A stretch of DNA of 64,000 nt from Epilithonimonas caeni DSM 17710 (GCF_000426465.1 NZ_AUFK01000018.1:186001-250000), one strand, 5' to 3'. Counted from the stretch's first letter, positions 34,297 through 44,253 are shown. Translations and numbers: made by a program. Notes: a model not told the origin generated them from the letters alone.

Positions 34297-35841
34297 ATGT
34301 ACAACAAAGGACCATTTGCCCATTGGGTACCCAAGCCGGTGATGCTGCTGCTCATGATGATCATTCTTTTTCCCATGATGGCGATTTCGGGCTCCTATAC
34401 GACTATTGCCTCCGATCTCTATGGGGCCATGTCGGTCTATCCTGAATACATCTCATTGGCCTATTATGCCGGTTCTATCGGTATGGGACTTTCAATCATG
34501 ATCATGATGCGTGTCAAGATGCGTTTTCGCAGCAAAGATATCATTATGGCATGTTCACTATTACTGGCATTACTTTCCTATATGTGCGGTACCACCGAAG
34601 ATCCCCGGGTACTGGTCGTGTGCAGCTTTCTGATAGGCTTTCTTAAAATGTTTCCCATGATCGAAATATTGTTGCCCGTGATGTTTATGATCACCCCTAC
34701 CGGTGACCGCGGAAAGTTCTATTCTGTATTCTACCCGCTTTCCATAGGATTCGGGCAATTGTCAGGCTATTGCTTTTCCAGCCTTGTCTATAATGGCAGT
34801 TGGGAGAGGCCATACATTCTGATGACAGGATTAATGTTGCTTATAACAATTCTTTCACTGATCTTTCAGCACAATCAGAGGTTCAGTTTCAAAATGCCGC
34901 TTCACCAGATCGACTGGCTTTCGCTAATGTTGCTGGCTTCCTCGTACATGCTGCTCACCTATTTCTTCGTATTCATGAAGCAGCAGGCTTGGTTCACTTC
35001 ACCGTATATCACCGGATCATTAGTATTAAGCCTGATCCTATTTTTGCTGCTGATCTACAGGCAGAAGTTCCTGAAAAGAAAAATGATCCATTTTGAATGT
35101 TTCAGCCATAAAAATGTCATTCACGGCACCATCCTGTTATTATTTATGGGGATATACCTGGGAAGCTCAACTGCATTTTCACAATTCACTTTGGGAATTT
35201 TAGGCTATAATAACCTGATCAATGCTGATATCAACTTATGGATGCTTCCGGGAATTGTCCTTGCGGGAATCATGGCATCATTCGGATTTAAATACCAATG
35301 GCCAATCAAATATTATATCAGTTTTGGTTTTATATGTCTTTTTTTACATACACTAAGCTTATACCTGCTGATTCAGCCTCAGATGGACATCCGCTACCTG
35401 GAATACACCATGGTCATCAAAGGGCTGGGAATGGCAACACTCTTTATCGGGATATGGTTTTACACGGTGCTTGGCCTTTCACAGGAAAAGATGCTGGGAA
35501 TAATGGCTGTACTGATACCTATCAGGTCAGCAATATCTACTGCTGTGGGTTCTGCGCTGGTAGGATGGGCTATTTACCAGGGACAATGGCAGAGCCTCAG
35601 TGATATTTCCAATTACCTGGATAGTGGGAATATACAGGACGGGATGGGCATTTACCAAAATATTAACTATAATGCGATGATGGCCTCTTCAAAGATAGTG
35701 CTGGGCTCACTCTGCTGGTTAATTATTCCGGTACTGATATTCATATTCACCCATTCTTATGGCAATTTTAATATCCGACGCATCATTATGTTGCGAAAGA
35801 TGGTGAGAGGCAACAGCATCAAAGGCTATAAATTATCTTAG
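34297..35841 (+). CDS. MFS drug exporter, EmrB/DHA2-like
   Basis: 514 residues with about 14 hydrophobic segments, the size and topology of DHA2 transporters. It contains PVMLLLMMIILFPMMAISGS at the N-terminus, FYSVFYPLSIGFGQLSGYCF, and IKGLGMATLFIGIWFYTVLG. It uses the proton gradient to expel amphipathic compounds through the HlyD/TolC partners of the same operon. The exact substrate is unknown. Confidence 0.9.
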   Translation: MYNKGPFAHWVPKPVMLLLMMIILFPMMAISGSYTTIASDLYGAMSVYPEYISLAYYAGSIGMGLSIMIMMRVKMRFRSKDIIMACSLLLALLSYMCGTTEDPRVLVVCSFLIGFLKMFPMIEILLPVMFMITPTGDRGKFYSVFYPLSIGFGQLSGYCFSSLVYNGSWERPYILMTGLMLLITILSLIFQHNQRFSFKMPLHQIDWLSLMLLASSYMLLTYFFVFMKQQAWFTSPYITGSLVLSLILFLLLIYRQKFLKRKMIHFECFSHKNVIHGTILLLFMGIYLGSSTAFSQFTLGILGYNNLINADINLWMLPGIVLAGIMASFGFKYQWPIKYYISFGFICLFLHTLSLYLLIQPQMDIRYLEYTMVIKGLGMATLFIGIWFYTVLGLSQEKMLGIMAVLIPIRSAISTAVGSALVGWAIYQGQWQSLSDISNYLDSGNIQDGMGIYQNINYNAMMASSKIVLGSLCWLIIPVLIFIFTHSYGNFNIRRIIMLRKMVRGNSIKGYKLS

Positions 35842-35922
35842 ATCCTGTGAAATGTTTTCAAATAAGAGATTATAGTTTGGTATATCTGCTTATGTTCGAT
35901 TCAAAATCTTATAATAATTAGA

Positions 35923-36519
35923 TCAAAGGATATTGCTGTTGATATAATCCATGATATCATCAACCGTGCATTTTTCAGTATGTTTTTGTAATCTCTCACG
36001 CCTTCTTCCTTTAATGATCATCTGCTTGACCAATCCAAAGATCGAATGGTATAAAAAGTCGTGATCGGACTTTTTAATCTTAAGTTGGGTACGCTGTTTG
36101 TCCATGATCTTACAAAACCTGTAGAAATGGGCCTGTTCCATCTTGGTAATCAATTGTCTGCTTTTAGGCGTTGAGGCATGGACCTGCTCGCTGATAAAAA
36201 GTAATGATATGCCTTCCAGCCTGAATAGTTCCTGTACCGAAGATCTGATATAATGTTCAAGCTGCGATTTTTCCTCAGTATCATTTTCGCTCAACTCATC
36301 AATTGAAGCTATGCTGACATATAGATCCTGAAGTATCGTGACCAAAAGATTTTCCTTGCTCTCAAAATGATAGTTGATCATAGAACAGTTGATGTTTGCT
36401 TCGTTTGCAATATCACGAATGCTCGTCTGCTCATAACCATTTCTGGAAAAGAGCTTCACGGCACTTTTGAGAATTGTTTCCTTTGTATCCTTACGTTCAT
36501 TCACTTCGTGATCTTTCAT
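35923..36519 (-). CDS. TetR-family regulator
   Basis: 198 residues. The HTH lies at about 12-58: KETILKSAVKLFSRNGYEQT, SIRDIANEANINCSMINYHF. The ligand domain is C-terminal and helical. It follows the universal stress gene by 46 bp on the same strand and is probably co-transcribed from the operator-bearing usp promoter. Confidence 0.92.
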   Translation of the reverse strand: MKDHEVNERKDTKETILKSAVKLFSRNGYEQTSIRDIANEANINCSMINYHFESKENLLVTILQDLYVSIASIDELSENDTEEKSQLEHYIRSSVQELFRLEGISLLFISEQVHASTPKSRQLITKMEQAHFYRFCKIMDKQRTQLKIKKSDHDFLYHSIFGLVKQMIIKGRRRERLQKHTEKCTVDDIMDYINSNIL

Positions 36520-36565
36520 CTCATTGATCTGATTAAATTTGATGTTTTGAATATATTACTGAAGG

Positions 36566-37411
36566 CTATTTTAATATCAGCACAGGACGGCTGACATTCT
36601 GATAGATCGCCTCCGAAATACTGCGATTGGCCATATGATAGAGAAAACTGTGTTCTCCGGGCAAGGCAATAATAAGGTCTGTATCATGAGACGCTGCAAA
36701 AGCTAATATTCCTCGTACGATTTCTTTACCGAAAGAATAATGGATGCTGTAAGGTATATTTTTCAAATAGTCATTCACGTAATCTTCCCAAATCTCCTTA
36801 TTATGATCCCTGGTATCCTTTTCACCTTTGGTATCGATATAAAGCAGCATTAGATGATGGTTCCTGTTTTTTAGAAAAGACCTATAATCTGACAATCTTT
36901 CCAGGTGATCCGCCCGGCTGATATCACACGGGATAAGAACATTAGACACCTCTTTATAATGTTCTCCTTCGGGAACGATCAATGTCTTAACCCGGCTTGT
37001 CCTTGCAATACTGATAATATCTTCTGAAACAATGCTGCTGGTGCTACCTGCCCGATTTTCAGTTCCCAGGACAAGCAGCTCAATGGTGTTGTCGGCTTTG
37101 AGATAATTATTGATGCTGCGCAATATGGTAAGAGCACTTGTAACTTTTGATACCTTAGTGATAAAACCTGTTTTTTTTATTAAGTGTTCCAGGTGATCCA
37201 GCAATGCTTCGTTGTTTTCACGGATCCTGTTGACCGTTTCTTCGTTCACCAGTGCGTAACCTTCCGAAATGTTGATGTAGTCAAATACAGAATCATATGT
37301 TTTCATCAGAATGATATGATCATAGCCATATTTTTCAGCCCATTGTGCAGCAAATAAAACGGCATTTTCGTTTGTTGCAGTTGAGTCAACCGGTATCAGT
37401 ATGGTTTTCAT
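36566..37411 (-). CDS. Tandem-domain universal stress protein
   Basis: 281 residues with two UspA domains (about 1-140 and 150-281). Domain 1: MKTILIPVDSTATNENAVLF and ELLVLGTENRAGSTSSIVSE. Domain 2: NVLIPCDISRADHLERL, LIIALPGEHSFLYHMANRSI and PVLILK. The nucleotide-binding G-x-x-G-x(9)-G pattern is degenerate in both halves, so ATP binding is doubtful. Its promoter contains the same 18-bp operator as marR, which ties it to efflux induction. Confidence 0.9.
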   Translation of the reverse strand: MKTILIPVDSTATNENAVLFAAQWAEKYGYDHIILMKTYDSVFDYINISEGYALVNEETVNRIRENNEALLDHLEHLIKKTGFITKVSKVTSALTILRSINNYLKADNTIELLVLGTENRAGSTSSIVSEDIISIARTSRVKTLIVPEGEHYKEVSNVLIPCDISRADHLERLSDYRSFLKNRNHHLMLLYIDTKGEKDTRDHNKEIWEDYVNDYLKNIPYSIHYSFGKEIVRGILAFAASHDTDLIIALPGEHSFLYHMANRSISEAIYQNVSRPVLILK

Positions 37412-37512
37412 AATCGCTCAAATTTTTTTCCTGCGTTCAGAAGTCAGATGTCAGCGAAATTCTGCATGATGATTATGCTTATATGATGGCAAATGACCAT
37501 ATTTTAATTTAA

Positions 37513-37545
37513 CAAAGATACGTTAATTAGTTTAAATTCAAACTA
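37513..37545 (-). promoter_or_regulatory. usp promoter overlapped by MarR-type operator
   Basis: On the minus strand: -7 box TATCTTTG at 37513-37520; 18 bases upstream, a -33 TTG that lies inside the operator 37528-37545. The operator, read on the plus strand, is TAGTTTAAATTCAAACTA, identical over 18 bases to that before marR. The remaining spacer 37546-37935 shows no gene. Confidence 0.8.
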
Positions 37546-37935
37546 TTTTATTTAGATTTTTATTTTACAGAGATAAGGGTCAATATATCGCTTTTAGCTT
37601 TTGAAATGATATTACATGCAGGTCAGATGTAAATCCTGGAGATATTTAAATATTTCCTAAAAAGCCGCCTCAATTGTGGGACGGTTACTTGCAAAATTTA
37701 TTACTCATAACTTTAAACTATCAACAGCACCTACAAAATATTTTACTATACATTCAAAGTATATTATGTTTGGGCAGTTTCTGATCTATTTATTATTTAG
37801 AAATAAAATTTGCAAATTGTTATTTTAGAATAAAAAATTACCAGATCATATAATTGGGAAGAGTGTCTAAATATTAAATTCAATTTATAGATCTGCTAAA
37901 ATGGAAAAAAGGTCATAAGATTATAGGCACTTGGT

Positions 37936-38910
37936 CTATTTTCTATTAAAACGTTCCTGCACGCTCCATTTCTTAGGTTTTATACCAAAATGCTGCTCAA
38001 ACAACCTACCGAAATAACTCAGATTGGTAAAGCCTAGCTGATATCCGGTTTCAGAGACCGAAAGATTCTTCTCCCTCATCAGTCTCGCTGCCTCCTGCAT
38101 CCTCAGGTATTGGCCATACTCATAGATGCCCTTTCCAAAGATCTGCGTAAAGAGCTTTCTGAGTTTGAGCACGTTCATTCCACTGACCCTCATTAGCTCA
38201 TCCTGTGTCAACGGTCGTTCGAGAGAAGATGAAACCGCGTCCCTGACACGGTAAACTGCTTCTATCTCATCACTACGGAGACTTTGATATTTGACATGCT
38301 GTCTTTTAGATAGATTTTTGAAGAGCAGGTACAGCAGCTCCAATGCTTTCAATTTGTAATAAGCTTCCGAAAGGATACCCATCTCAGGAGTCCCGGCGAT
38401 CTCATTAACAAGGTCGGCCATGCCAGGCGACATAAATTCTTCTATCAATAAAGTTTTTTCATCATTGAAAAGATAACCGAATGTCTTCTGGTCTTTTCCG
38501 ATAAAACTTTTGAGAAAATCGATTTCGACCAGTATCGTGATCTGGCTGATAGCAGATCCTTTAGGAAATACCACTTCACTTTCCAGGTGGAGAGGACTTA
38601 TCCGGACATGAGGCCGTACTTGACGTGATTTTTCGTGATCTTGATTCTCATTATTATCTGAAGAATGGCCGGAAATGTTCTGGAAAGAAATAAGCAGACC
38701 TCCTTTAACAGCATCGATAGGTTTTCGTGTGTATGTAAATGTTTCTTCCGCAATGACGGAACGGGCCATCACCAGCATTTCCGGAAGCATATCGACAATG
38801 TGGACCTCATTAAGCCGCAAAAGGTCCAGGGAATCACTGAAGTCGGATGCAGGCATTCCCAATTTCTCTGCCAGATCAAGCATCTGTTTCTTGTTTTCAG
38901 ATAGATTCAT
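37936..38910 (-). CDS. AraC-family regulator
   Basis: 324 residues. The C-terminal AraC domain has two HTHs: LTQDELMRVSGMNVLKLRKL and SVSETGYQLGFTNLSYFGRL, ending FEQHFGIKPKKW. The N-terminal ~220 residues are a sensor region of no recognised type. Divergent from the flavin monooxygenase at 38999 with an 88-bp spacer, so that is the likely target. Confidence 0.92.
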   Translation of the reverse strand: MNLSENKKQMLDLAEKLGMPASDFSDSLDLLRLNEVHIVDMLPEMLVMARSVIAEETFTYTRKPIDAVKGGLLISFQNISGHSSDNNENQDHEKSRQVRPHVRISPLHLESEVVFPKGSAISQITILVEIDFLKSFIGKDQKTFGYLFNDEKTLLIEEFMSPGMADLVNEIAGTPEMGILSEAYYKLKALELLYLLFKNLSKRQHVKYQSLRSDEIEAVYRVRDAVSSSLERPLTQDELMRVSGMNVLKLRKLFTQIFGKGIYEYGQYLRMQEAARLMREKNLSVSETGYQLGFTNLSYFGRLFEQHFGIKPKKWSVQERFNRK

Positions 38911-38998
38911 TTTTATGGACTATTTTTATTACGAACAGGACTATTTTATACTTAAATGTAAAACTAATTTTGCAATAAGCATTTAAAAAATTTTAGAA

Positions 38999-40171
38999 AT
39001 GAAAAAGAACATTTTAATATCCGGTGGCGGAATTGCGGGATTGACGGCCGCAAAATTGCTATCAGCGCAAGGTCATCATGTTACGGTGATCGACAGGGCT
39101 TTATCTTTTACGAGGGTAGGTTTTCTAATTTCCGTGAAGAGTTTCGGTGTCCGGATCATGGAAGAACTCGGCTTGATAGAAGAACTCCAAGCAGCCTCTT
39201 CCCCATCTGAGTTTGTGAGTTTTTTAGAAAAAGATGAGCAGGTCATCCAACGCATCAGCTATGAAAAAATGAATCAGAATATTGAACGTTCGGTGTTGAT
39301 ATCCCGTGGCGGACTTCACCATGTCTTATATGAAAATCTAAAAGGCCATGTAAACATTCTTTTCGACACAACGATCTCCGAGATCGCTACGACGGATAAT
39401 AAAACCGAGGTGACACTTTCTGATGGATCTCGGATGGAAGCAGATCTTGTAATTATATCTGAAGGCTTGCGTTCTTCAACACGGGAACGCTATTTTACCA
39501 ATCCACACATGGAAGACTTCAATACGTTGTACATGGGTGGAAGATTGCAGACGGAACATCCGTATCCTGTAGGCTCCTTTAAGGTCTATATTGATGTAAA
39601 TAAAATGCTCTCTATCTATCCCATTGCAAACAACGAAATCGCAATCCAGTGTTACATCCATCATACGGGTGATATTGCAACGATAAAGCAGAGGTCGGCA
39701 GAACTATTACAAAGCTCTTTCAGTGATTACAGCAGCGAGACAAGGGATCTTCTCGCCCGTTTTGCAGAGGAAGGCCTAATGTTCGTCGATAAGATGGGAA
39801 TGGTAGAGGCTCCTGATCTGGTCAATGGGAACCTTGTTCTGCTGGGTGACGCAGGATACTGCCCCACCGCCCTGTCCGGGATGGGAGCATCACTTTCTAT
39901 TTACGGAGCAAAGGCATTATCACATTTTATCAGCAAAACGCCCGATGATCTGGCATCCGCCTGCAGCAATTATAATATATTGATGCAGCCCATCATCCGT
40001 AAATTCCAGGGCAATGCCAGAAACAATGCCTCTTCGTTCATCCCTGTTGATGCGCAGAAGCTTGACCGGTTTGTCGACTCTTTCAGGTCTGCATCCGACA
40101 TCGAACTGAAAGGAATAATGACCGATCCCATCGTACTTACTGAAGAGCAGTTGAATTTTAAGATCAATTAA
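38999..40171 (+). CDS. FAD-dependent monooxygenase (PHBH fold)
   Basis: 390 residues. FAD/NADH site ILISGGGIAGLTAAKLLSAQ at the N-terminus, the DG-like motif DLVIISEGLRSSTRER near 150, and the second FAD motif GNLVLLGDAGYCPTALSGMG near 280. This is the class A flavin hydroxylase family that includes TetX, but the TetX hallmark residues are not evident, so no drug inactivation is claimed. A -7 box TAATTTTG lies at 38965-38972. Confidence 0.9.
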   Translation: MKKNILISGGGIAGLTAAKLLSAQGHHVTVIDRALSFTRVGFLISVKSFGVRIMEELGLIEELQAASSPSEFVSFLEKDEQVIQRISYEKMNQNIERSVLISRGGLHHVLYENLKGHVNILFDTTISEIATTDNKTEVTLSDGSRMEADLVIISEGLRSSTRERYFTNPHMEDFNTLYMGGRLQTEHPYPVGSFKVYIDVNKMLSIYPIANNEIAIQCYIHHTGDIATIKQRSAELLQSSFSDYSSETRDLLARFAEEGLMFVDKMGMVEAPDLVNGNLVLLGDAGYCPTALSGMGASLSIYGAKALSHFISKTPDDLASACSNYNILMQPIIRKFQGNARNNASSFIPVDAQKLDRFVDSFRSASDIELKGIMTDPIVLTEEQLNFKIN

Positions 40172-40174
40172 GAG

Positions 40175-40552
40175 ATGAGCTTCAAAAAAGTACTTTCGCC
40201 TATCATTGGATTTGGAACCATTGGGCTTTTAAGTTCCATATTTGCCAAATTGCAGGGTGTGTTATTTCCAAATTCTTTGCAACTGTTCGAGGATGTGAAT
40301 TGGACCTCTTACGATGTTATTCAACTTGTCATCAAATTAGCCTGCGTCTACATTAGCTGTGTTGCAGGAGGTGTTACGACATCTTTGTGTGGCGGTGAAA
40401 ATAGACAGCTGTACATTACCGGAATCAGCATTGTCATGGTTGTGATATGGTTATGGATCATTACCATTCATCCGTTATGGTTCTGGGCATTATTGCTAAT
40501 GGGAATTATCCCTTTTGTTCTGATCGGAAGTAAGGTCAAACAAGCATTTTAG
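40175..40552 (+). CDS. Small integral membrane protein, 125 aa
   Basis: Four hydrophobic segments (IIGFGTIGLLSSIFA, VIQLVIKLACVYISCVAGGV, ITGISIVMVVIWLWII, WFWALLLMGIIPFVLIG). It follows the monooxygenase by 3 bp and is surely co-transcribed. No family recognised. Confidence 0.75.
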   Translation: MSFKKVLSPIIGFGTIGLLSSIFAKLQGVLFPNSLQLFEDVNWTSYDVIQLVIKLACVYISCVAGGVTTSLCGGENRQLYITGISIVMVVIWLWIITIHPLWFWALLLMGIIPFVLIGSKVKQAF

Positions 40553-40640
40553 TGAATGCACTTGTCGGCATTCTCTCAAGATCTGGGGATCTTATGGTAT
40601 ATCAGGATCCAATAAGATAGTAGGCATCCGGTAAGTAAAA

Positions 40641-40811
40641 TAATTTTGTATGATAAAGTACATTAATGCATACCAAAATTACCCGTGCCTAGTTGAACAA
40701 AATATGATGGTATTAGAAATATTTTTTTTAAACAATCCCGTTGCACTAAAAAAATTGGTAGATGGAAAATACAGTTGCCTAAAATTAAACCCTTTGGTTC
40801 ATAAACATTAA
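40641..40811 (+). other. Possible 53-aa ORF behind a promoter-like box
   Basis: The spacer 40553-40957 contains TAATTTTG at 40641-40648 and an ATG at 40650 opening MIKYINAYQNYP up to a stop at 40811. The product matches nothing I know. The preceding ~60 bp resemble the DNA upstream of the AraC gene at 43339 (GGATC, AGTAGGCA, TTTTGTA, AAAGTA in the same order), so this may be the beheaded control region and relic of a similar gene. Confidence 0.3.
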
Positions 40812-40957
40812 TTATCTGCATCAGTGCAGTATTAGCCTGGTATCTATGGAAAGATAATATTTTTATCCGGATCATTTTTACGCCTTTGGAAAAGTTCGTT
40901 TGATAAATTAGCAAATTTTTGTAAAAACTGTATATGTTTTTGTTAAGAAATCAAACA

Positions 40958-41737
40958 CTAACCTCTTATTTCATTGATGAGTTTTGTTGGTGTTAAATTG
41001 AATTCCTTTTTAAAAGCAACTGAAAAATGTGACAAACTTTCAAAGCCCAGATCAAGATAAATATCTACCGGTTTTTGATGTTTTGTATTTATAAGGAAAT
41101 ACGCTTCTTCCAGTCTTTTCTTTGTGAGCCATCGGCCCGGTGTAGCATTAAATAGATTTTTAAAATCACGCTTGAACGACGACAAGCTTCTTCCCGTCAA
41201 TTTTGCAAAATCCAGAATGCCTATGTTAAACTTATAGTTTTTATTCATAAACGCCATTAAATCTATTTTTGCAGGGGCAGCAAAGTCAAACAAGATATCT
41301 GAAAGGTCGGGTCGCTCCAGCAACAGGATGAGTAGCAATTCGTTGTATTTCAAATCTTCAAAACCCTTCTGTAATTCCATAAATCCTTTGTGGTAAGGCT
41401 TTATAGATTCCATAAAACTGTTTATTATTGTATTTGTCTTAATTTCTATAAGCGCATCCACTATCCCAGAATTTGGGTCGTAAATAAGTGAATGCTTTTG
41501 TTGGAATTCTTTCAAAAATGATTCTTCAAAGCAAAAAGCAACAGGCTCAAAAATATCTTCCAAGAGTTCGAATTTGACCAGGGTATTTTTACGCAGGAGA
41601 AAAGCATCACCCCATTTAAATATATAACGCTTGTTACCATCAAAAATCCTCAATGACCCTTTTACCACGTAAATAAAAATATGGTCAGGAATAAACTGTT
41701 CTTTTAAAATATCTGTTGCTATACCACCTTTTACCAT
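40958..41737 (-). CDS. AraC-family regulator
   Basis: 259 residues. A cupin-like N-terminus (IFIYVVKGSLRIFDGNKRYI, GDAFLLRKNTLVKFELLED) and a C-terminal AraC domain (ILDFAKLTGRSLSSFKRDFK, PVDIYLDLGFESLSHFSVAF). Located 20 bp beyond the small membrane protein gene and the epimerase on the same strand, so the three may form one operon in which the regulator is last. Confidence 0.92.
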   Translation of the reverse strand: MVKGGIATDILKEQFIPDHIFIYVVKGSLRIFDGNKRYIFKWGDAFLLRKNTLVKFELLEDIFEPVAFCFEESFLKEFQQKHSLIYDPNSGIVDALIEIKTNTIINSFMESIKPYHKGFMELQKGFEDLKYNELLLILLLERPDLSDILFDFAAPAKIDLMAFMNKNYKFNIGILDFAKLTGRSLSSFKRDFKNLFNATPGRWLTKKRLEEAYFLINTKHQKPVDIYLDLGFESLSHFSVAFKKEFNLTPTKLINEIRG

Positions 41738-41757
41738 TTCAATTATTTCTATTCAAA

Positions 41758-42126
41758 TTATACATTTTTAAAAGGGTGTCCTAAATATATTAAAATAAGA
41801 GGCATAATAATAAATGGGATCTCAACCAATGCAAATTTGTAGTTTCCAGATCTCAATGCCAGAGCCGCCATCACTATCAACATCACTGCTCTTAGCGTAT
41901 TACCAATAAAAAATGTACTTTGAAAAAGTATCAGTATGGCAAAGCTTATCGATAAAATCCCGATCAGGATCCTTAATGTATTGGTTATCCCTAAAGAGTT
42001 CATCATTTCCATATATTGTTGGGATGGCTCCTGGAATACCCGCGAGCCATGACTTATGCCGAAATAAGTGGTGAGCAAAAGCAGCATTCCACTGATTATC
42101 CTTATTGTAAGCGTTTGTTCTGTCAT
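41758..42126 (-). CDS. Small membrane protein, paralogue of 53096 gene
   Basis: 122 residues with four hydrophobic segments. The C-terminus RSGNYKFALVEIPFIIMPLI closely parallels KAGNYKMALIEIPFLAMPLL in the gene at 53096-53443, and the central TFFIGNTLRAVMLIVM parallels TFFISNVLRAIIIVLI. Both sit beside AraC genes. Function unknown. Confidence 0.8.
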   Translation of the reverse strand: MTEQTLTIRIISGMLLLLTTYFGISHGSRVFQEPSQQYMEMMNSLGITNTLRILIGILSISFAILILFQSTFFIGNTLRAVMLIVMAALALRSGNYKFALVEIPFIIMPLILIYLGHPFKNV

Positions 42127-42133
42127 TTGTTTA

Positions 42134-43168
42134 TTATTTTATCAAATTATACTTTATCAAGGTATCCACCGCTGCCAGGATGCTGTCTTCTTTCGATGCA
42201 ACAGGTTCCCAGTGTAATATTGTTTTTGCCTTTCGATTGCTGACATTCCGGTTCATTTTGCTAAGCAGAACACCTTCTTTTGCCTTTTCGTTAAAAAGGG
42301 CCGCAATCTGCAAAATAAAGTCTGGTAATTTTCTGGAAGTGATCTTTCTTGCAATTTCTGGGCGTTTGGTTTTTATGAGCTGTGCAATCTCTGGCAAAGA
42401 AATTTGCCCGTCGGATGTGGCAATAAAACGATGCCCGTTGGCCTCATTAATTTCCATTGCCCGAATGTGCAGGTCAGCAACATCTCTGACGTCCACGATG
42501 TTTAGCGAAATATTGGGTACCGCTTTCATGCTACCATTTATAAGATCTTGGAGCAAATGGAAACTGCCGGAAACGTGTTCATCCAATGACGGACCTAAGA
42601 TTGCAACGGGATTTATTGTCGTAAACTCAAGATCTCCGCCCTCGCTCTTGATAAATTCCCACGCTGCCATCTCTGCCAAAGTTTTGGACCTTTCGTAAAC
42701 AGATACCGCCGTATTGCCGGTATTTGTCCAATCCTCCTCTGTAGTTGCCCGTCTTTTGTCGGTCTGGGTAAAACCTACCGCACCAAAGTTAGAGGTCATC
42801 ACGACTCTTTTCACATCTGCTTTCCTAGCGAACCTTAAAATACGCAAAACACCCTCCCTGGCAGGATGCAAGGCTTCTTCCTCATCTTTTGGTCTATCAA
42901 AAAAGACTGGTGACGCAACACTTAATACGTACTTGGATCCTTTCATCGCATCTTCCCAATTAGCATCGTTGGTGAGTTCCGCTTCGAAAAAAGATAGATT
43001 TTCAGAAGGAATTCTATTTGATTTTAAAGCATTGCCTATTCTTTCAATACTTTTCAAACTTCTTACCGTGGTACGCACATTATATCCTTTCTGAAGTAAC
43101 TGGACAATGATCCGCATGCCTAAAAACCCGCTTCCGCCTGTTACCAGTACAGTTTCTTTATTTGTCAT
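42134..43168 (-). CDS. NAD(P)-dependent epimerase/dihydroflavonol-reductase-like SDR
   Basis: 344 residues, extended SDR. The nucleotide motif is VLVTGGSGFLGMRI; the catalytic pair is in SVYERSKTLAEMAAWEF (Tyr and Lys of YxxxK). INPVAILGPSLDEHVSGSF fits reductases of aldehyde/flavonol type. It stands 7 bp before the small membrane protein gene. Confidence 0.92.
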   Translation of the reverse strand: MTNKETVLVTGGSGFLGMRIIVQLLQKGYNVRTTVRSLKSIERIGNALKSNRIPSENLSFFEAELTNDANWEDAMKGSKYVLSVASPVFFDRPKDEEEALHPAREGVLRILRFARKADVKRVVMTSNFGAVGFTQTDKRRATTEEDWTNTGNTAVSVYERSKTLAEMAAWEFIKSEGGDLEFTTINPVAILGPSLDEHVSGSFHLLQDLINGSMKAVPNISLNIVDVRDVADLHIRAMEINEANGHRFIATSDGQISLPEIAQLIKTKRPEIARKITSRKLPDFILQIAALFNEKAKEGVLLSKMNRNVSNRKAKTILHWEPVASKEDSILAAVDTLIKYNLIK

Positions 43169-43338
43169 TTTTTATGTTTATATTAAATCATAGTGCAAAT
43201 TTCTGAAATACTCCAGGAAGTCGATTTATCTAAAGGTCCTATTTCACTTTATTCAAAAGTCCATATATCTACTGGATCTTAAAAGAAGTAGGCAATAATA
43301 TATTTTGTACACTAAAGTATTATCGCCATTTTTGTTAT

Positions 43339-44253
43339 ATGATCGATACACATTCCATTGATGTTTATGCTCCGCAAATTGCGGAGGTGAAAGATCCTTC
43401 AGGAGGATACTTTACAGTTGCCCATTTAGGAGAATTTTCTAAAGAAAGCCTTGATGCGACTAGCAAATACAGCAGGAAGGATTTTTATAAAATATCACTG
43501 ATCACCGGTGATGCATCGTATTTCTACCAAGGGATGGAATATAAAAATAAAAAAGATGAGTGGTCATTGGTATTTACGAATTGTGAGGTCCCTTACCGCT
43601 GGGAAGTGCACGATGGAGCCTGTAACGGCTATGCCTGCATGTTTACTGAAGACTTTCTGCCATTACATACTTTTTTACGTCCTGCAGATCTGATCGTATT
43701 TAGGAATGAAGGACAGTCTGTATTCAAATTGAATGAAAAGGAACTTATACAATTTAAAGTGATTTTTGAAAAAATGTTTGAAGAACAGTCTTCCAGCTAT
43801 ATTAATAAGTATGACCTATTATTCCTGTATGTCTTAGAGTGTATCCATGCTGCACTAAAATTACAACCCAATATCCACAACCGAGGCCAATCCGCAGCTT
43901 CGCAATTGGTGGAATCCTTTAAAAGATTATTGGCCAGTCAGTTTCCGATCGTTTATCCTAATAATATCATGACATTACGCAGCCCAAGACAATTTTCCGA
44001 CAAATTGGCCGTACATACCAATTCTCTTAATAGGGCAATAAAAGAAGTCACTGGAAAAACGACAACACAATTGATCAATGAAAGGATCATTCAGGAAGCG
44101 AGAGCTTTGTTGGCACACTCCAATTTGAGCATCTCGGAGATAAGCCTAAGTCTTGGATTTGAGGAGCCCACCCATTTTACAAGAACCTTTCGAACGCTCA
44201 CCGGGCAAACGCCAACGTTGTTCCGTTCATTGATTGATAATGGTCGGTTTTAG
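43339..44253 (+). CDS. AraC-family regulator
   Basis: 304 residues. N-terminal cupin-like domain with YFTVAHLGEF and VPYRWEVHDGACNGYACMF; C-terminal AraC domain with RQFSDKLAVHTNSLNRAIKE and LSISEISLSLGFEEPTHFTR. Divergent from the epimerase at 42134-43168 and 68 bp upstream of an SDR on the same strand; either may be its target. Confidence 0.92.
   Translation: MIDTHSIDVYAPQIAEVKDPSGGYFTVAHLGEFSKESLDATSKYSRKDFYKISLITGDASYFYQGMEYKNKKDEWSLVFTNCEVPYRWEVHDGACNGYACMFTEDFLPLHTFLRPADLIVFRNEGQSVFKLNEKELIQFKVIFEKMFEEQSSSYINKYDLLFLYVLECIHAALKLQPNIHNRGQSAASQLVESFKRLLASQFPIVYPNNIMTLRSPRQFSDKLAVHTNSLNRAIKEVTGKTTTQLINERIIQEARALLAHSNLSISEISLSLGFEEPTHFTRTFRTLTGQTPTLFRSLIDNGRF

Noticed and set aside
38999-40171. 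Tetracycline-inactivating TetX
   Set aside because: Same flavin-monooxygenase fold, but TetX-specific sequence wording is not evident; only the general family is supported.
40663-40914. 83-aa minus frame
   Set aside because: No protein-like features; overlaps the plus-strand promoter-like segment.
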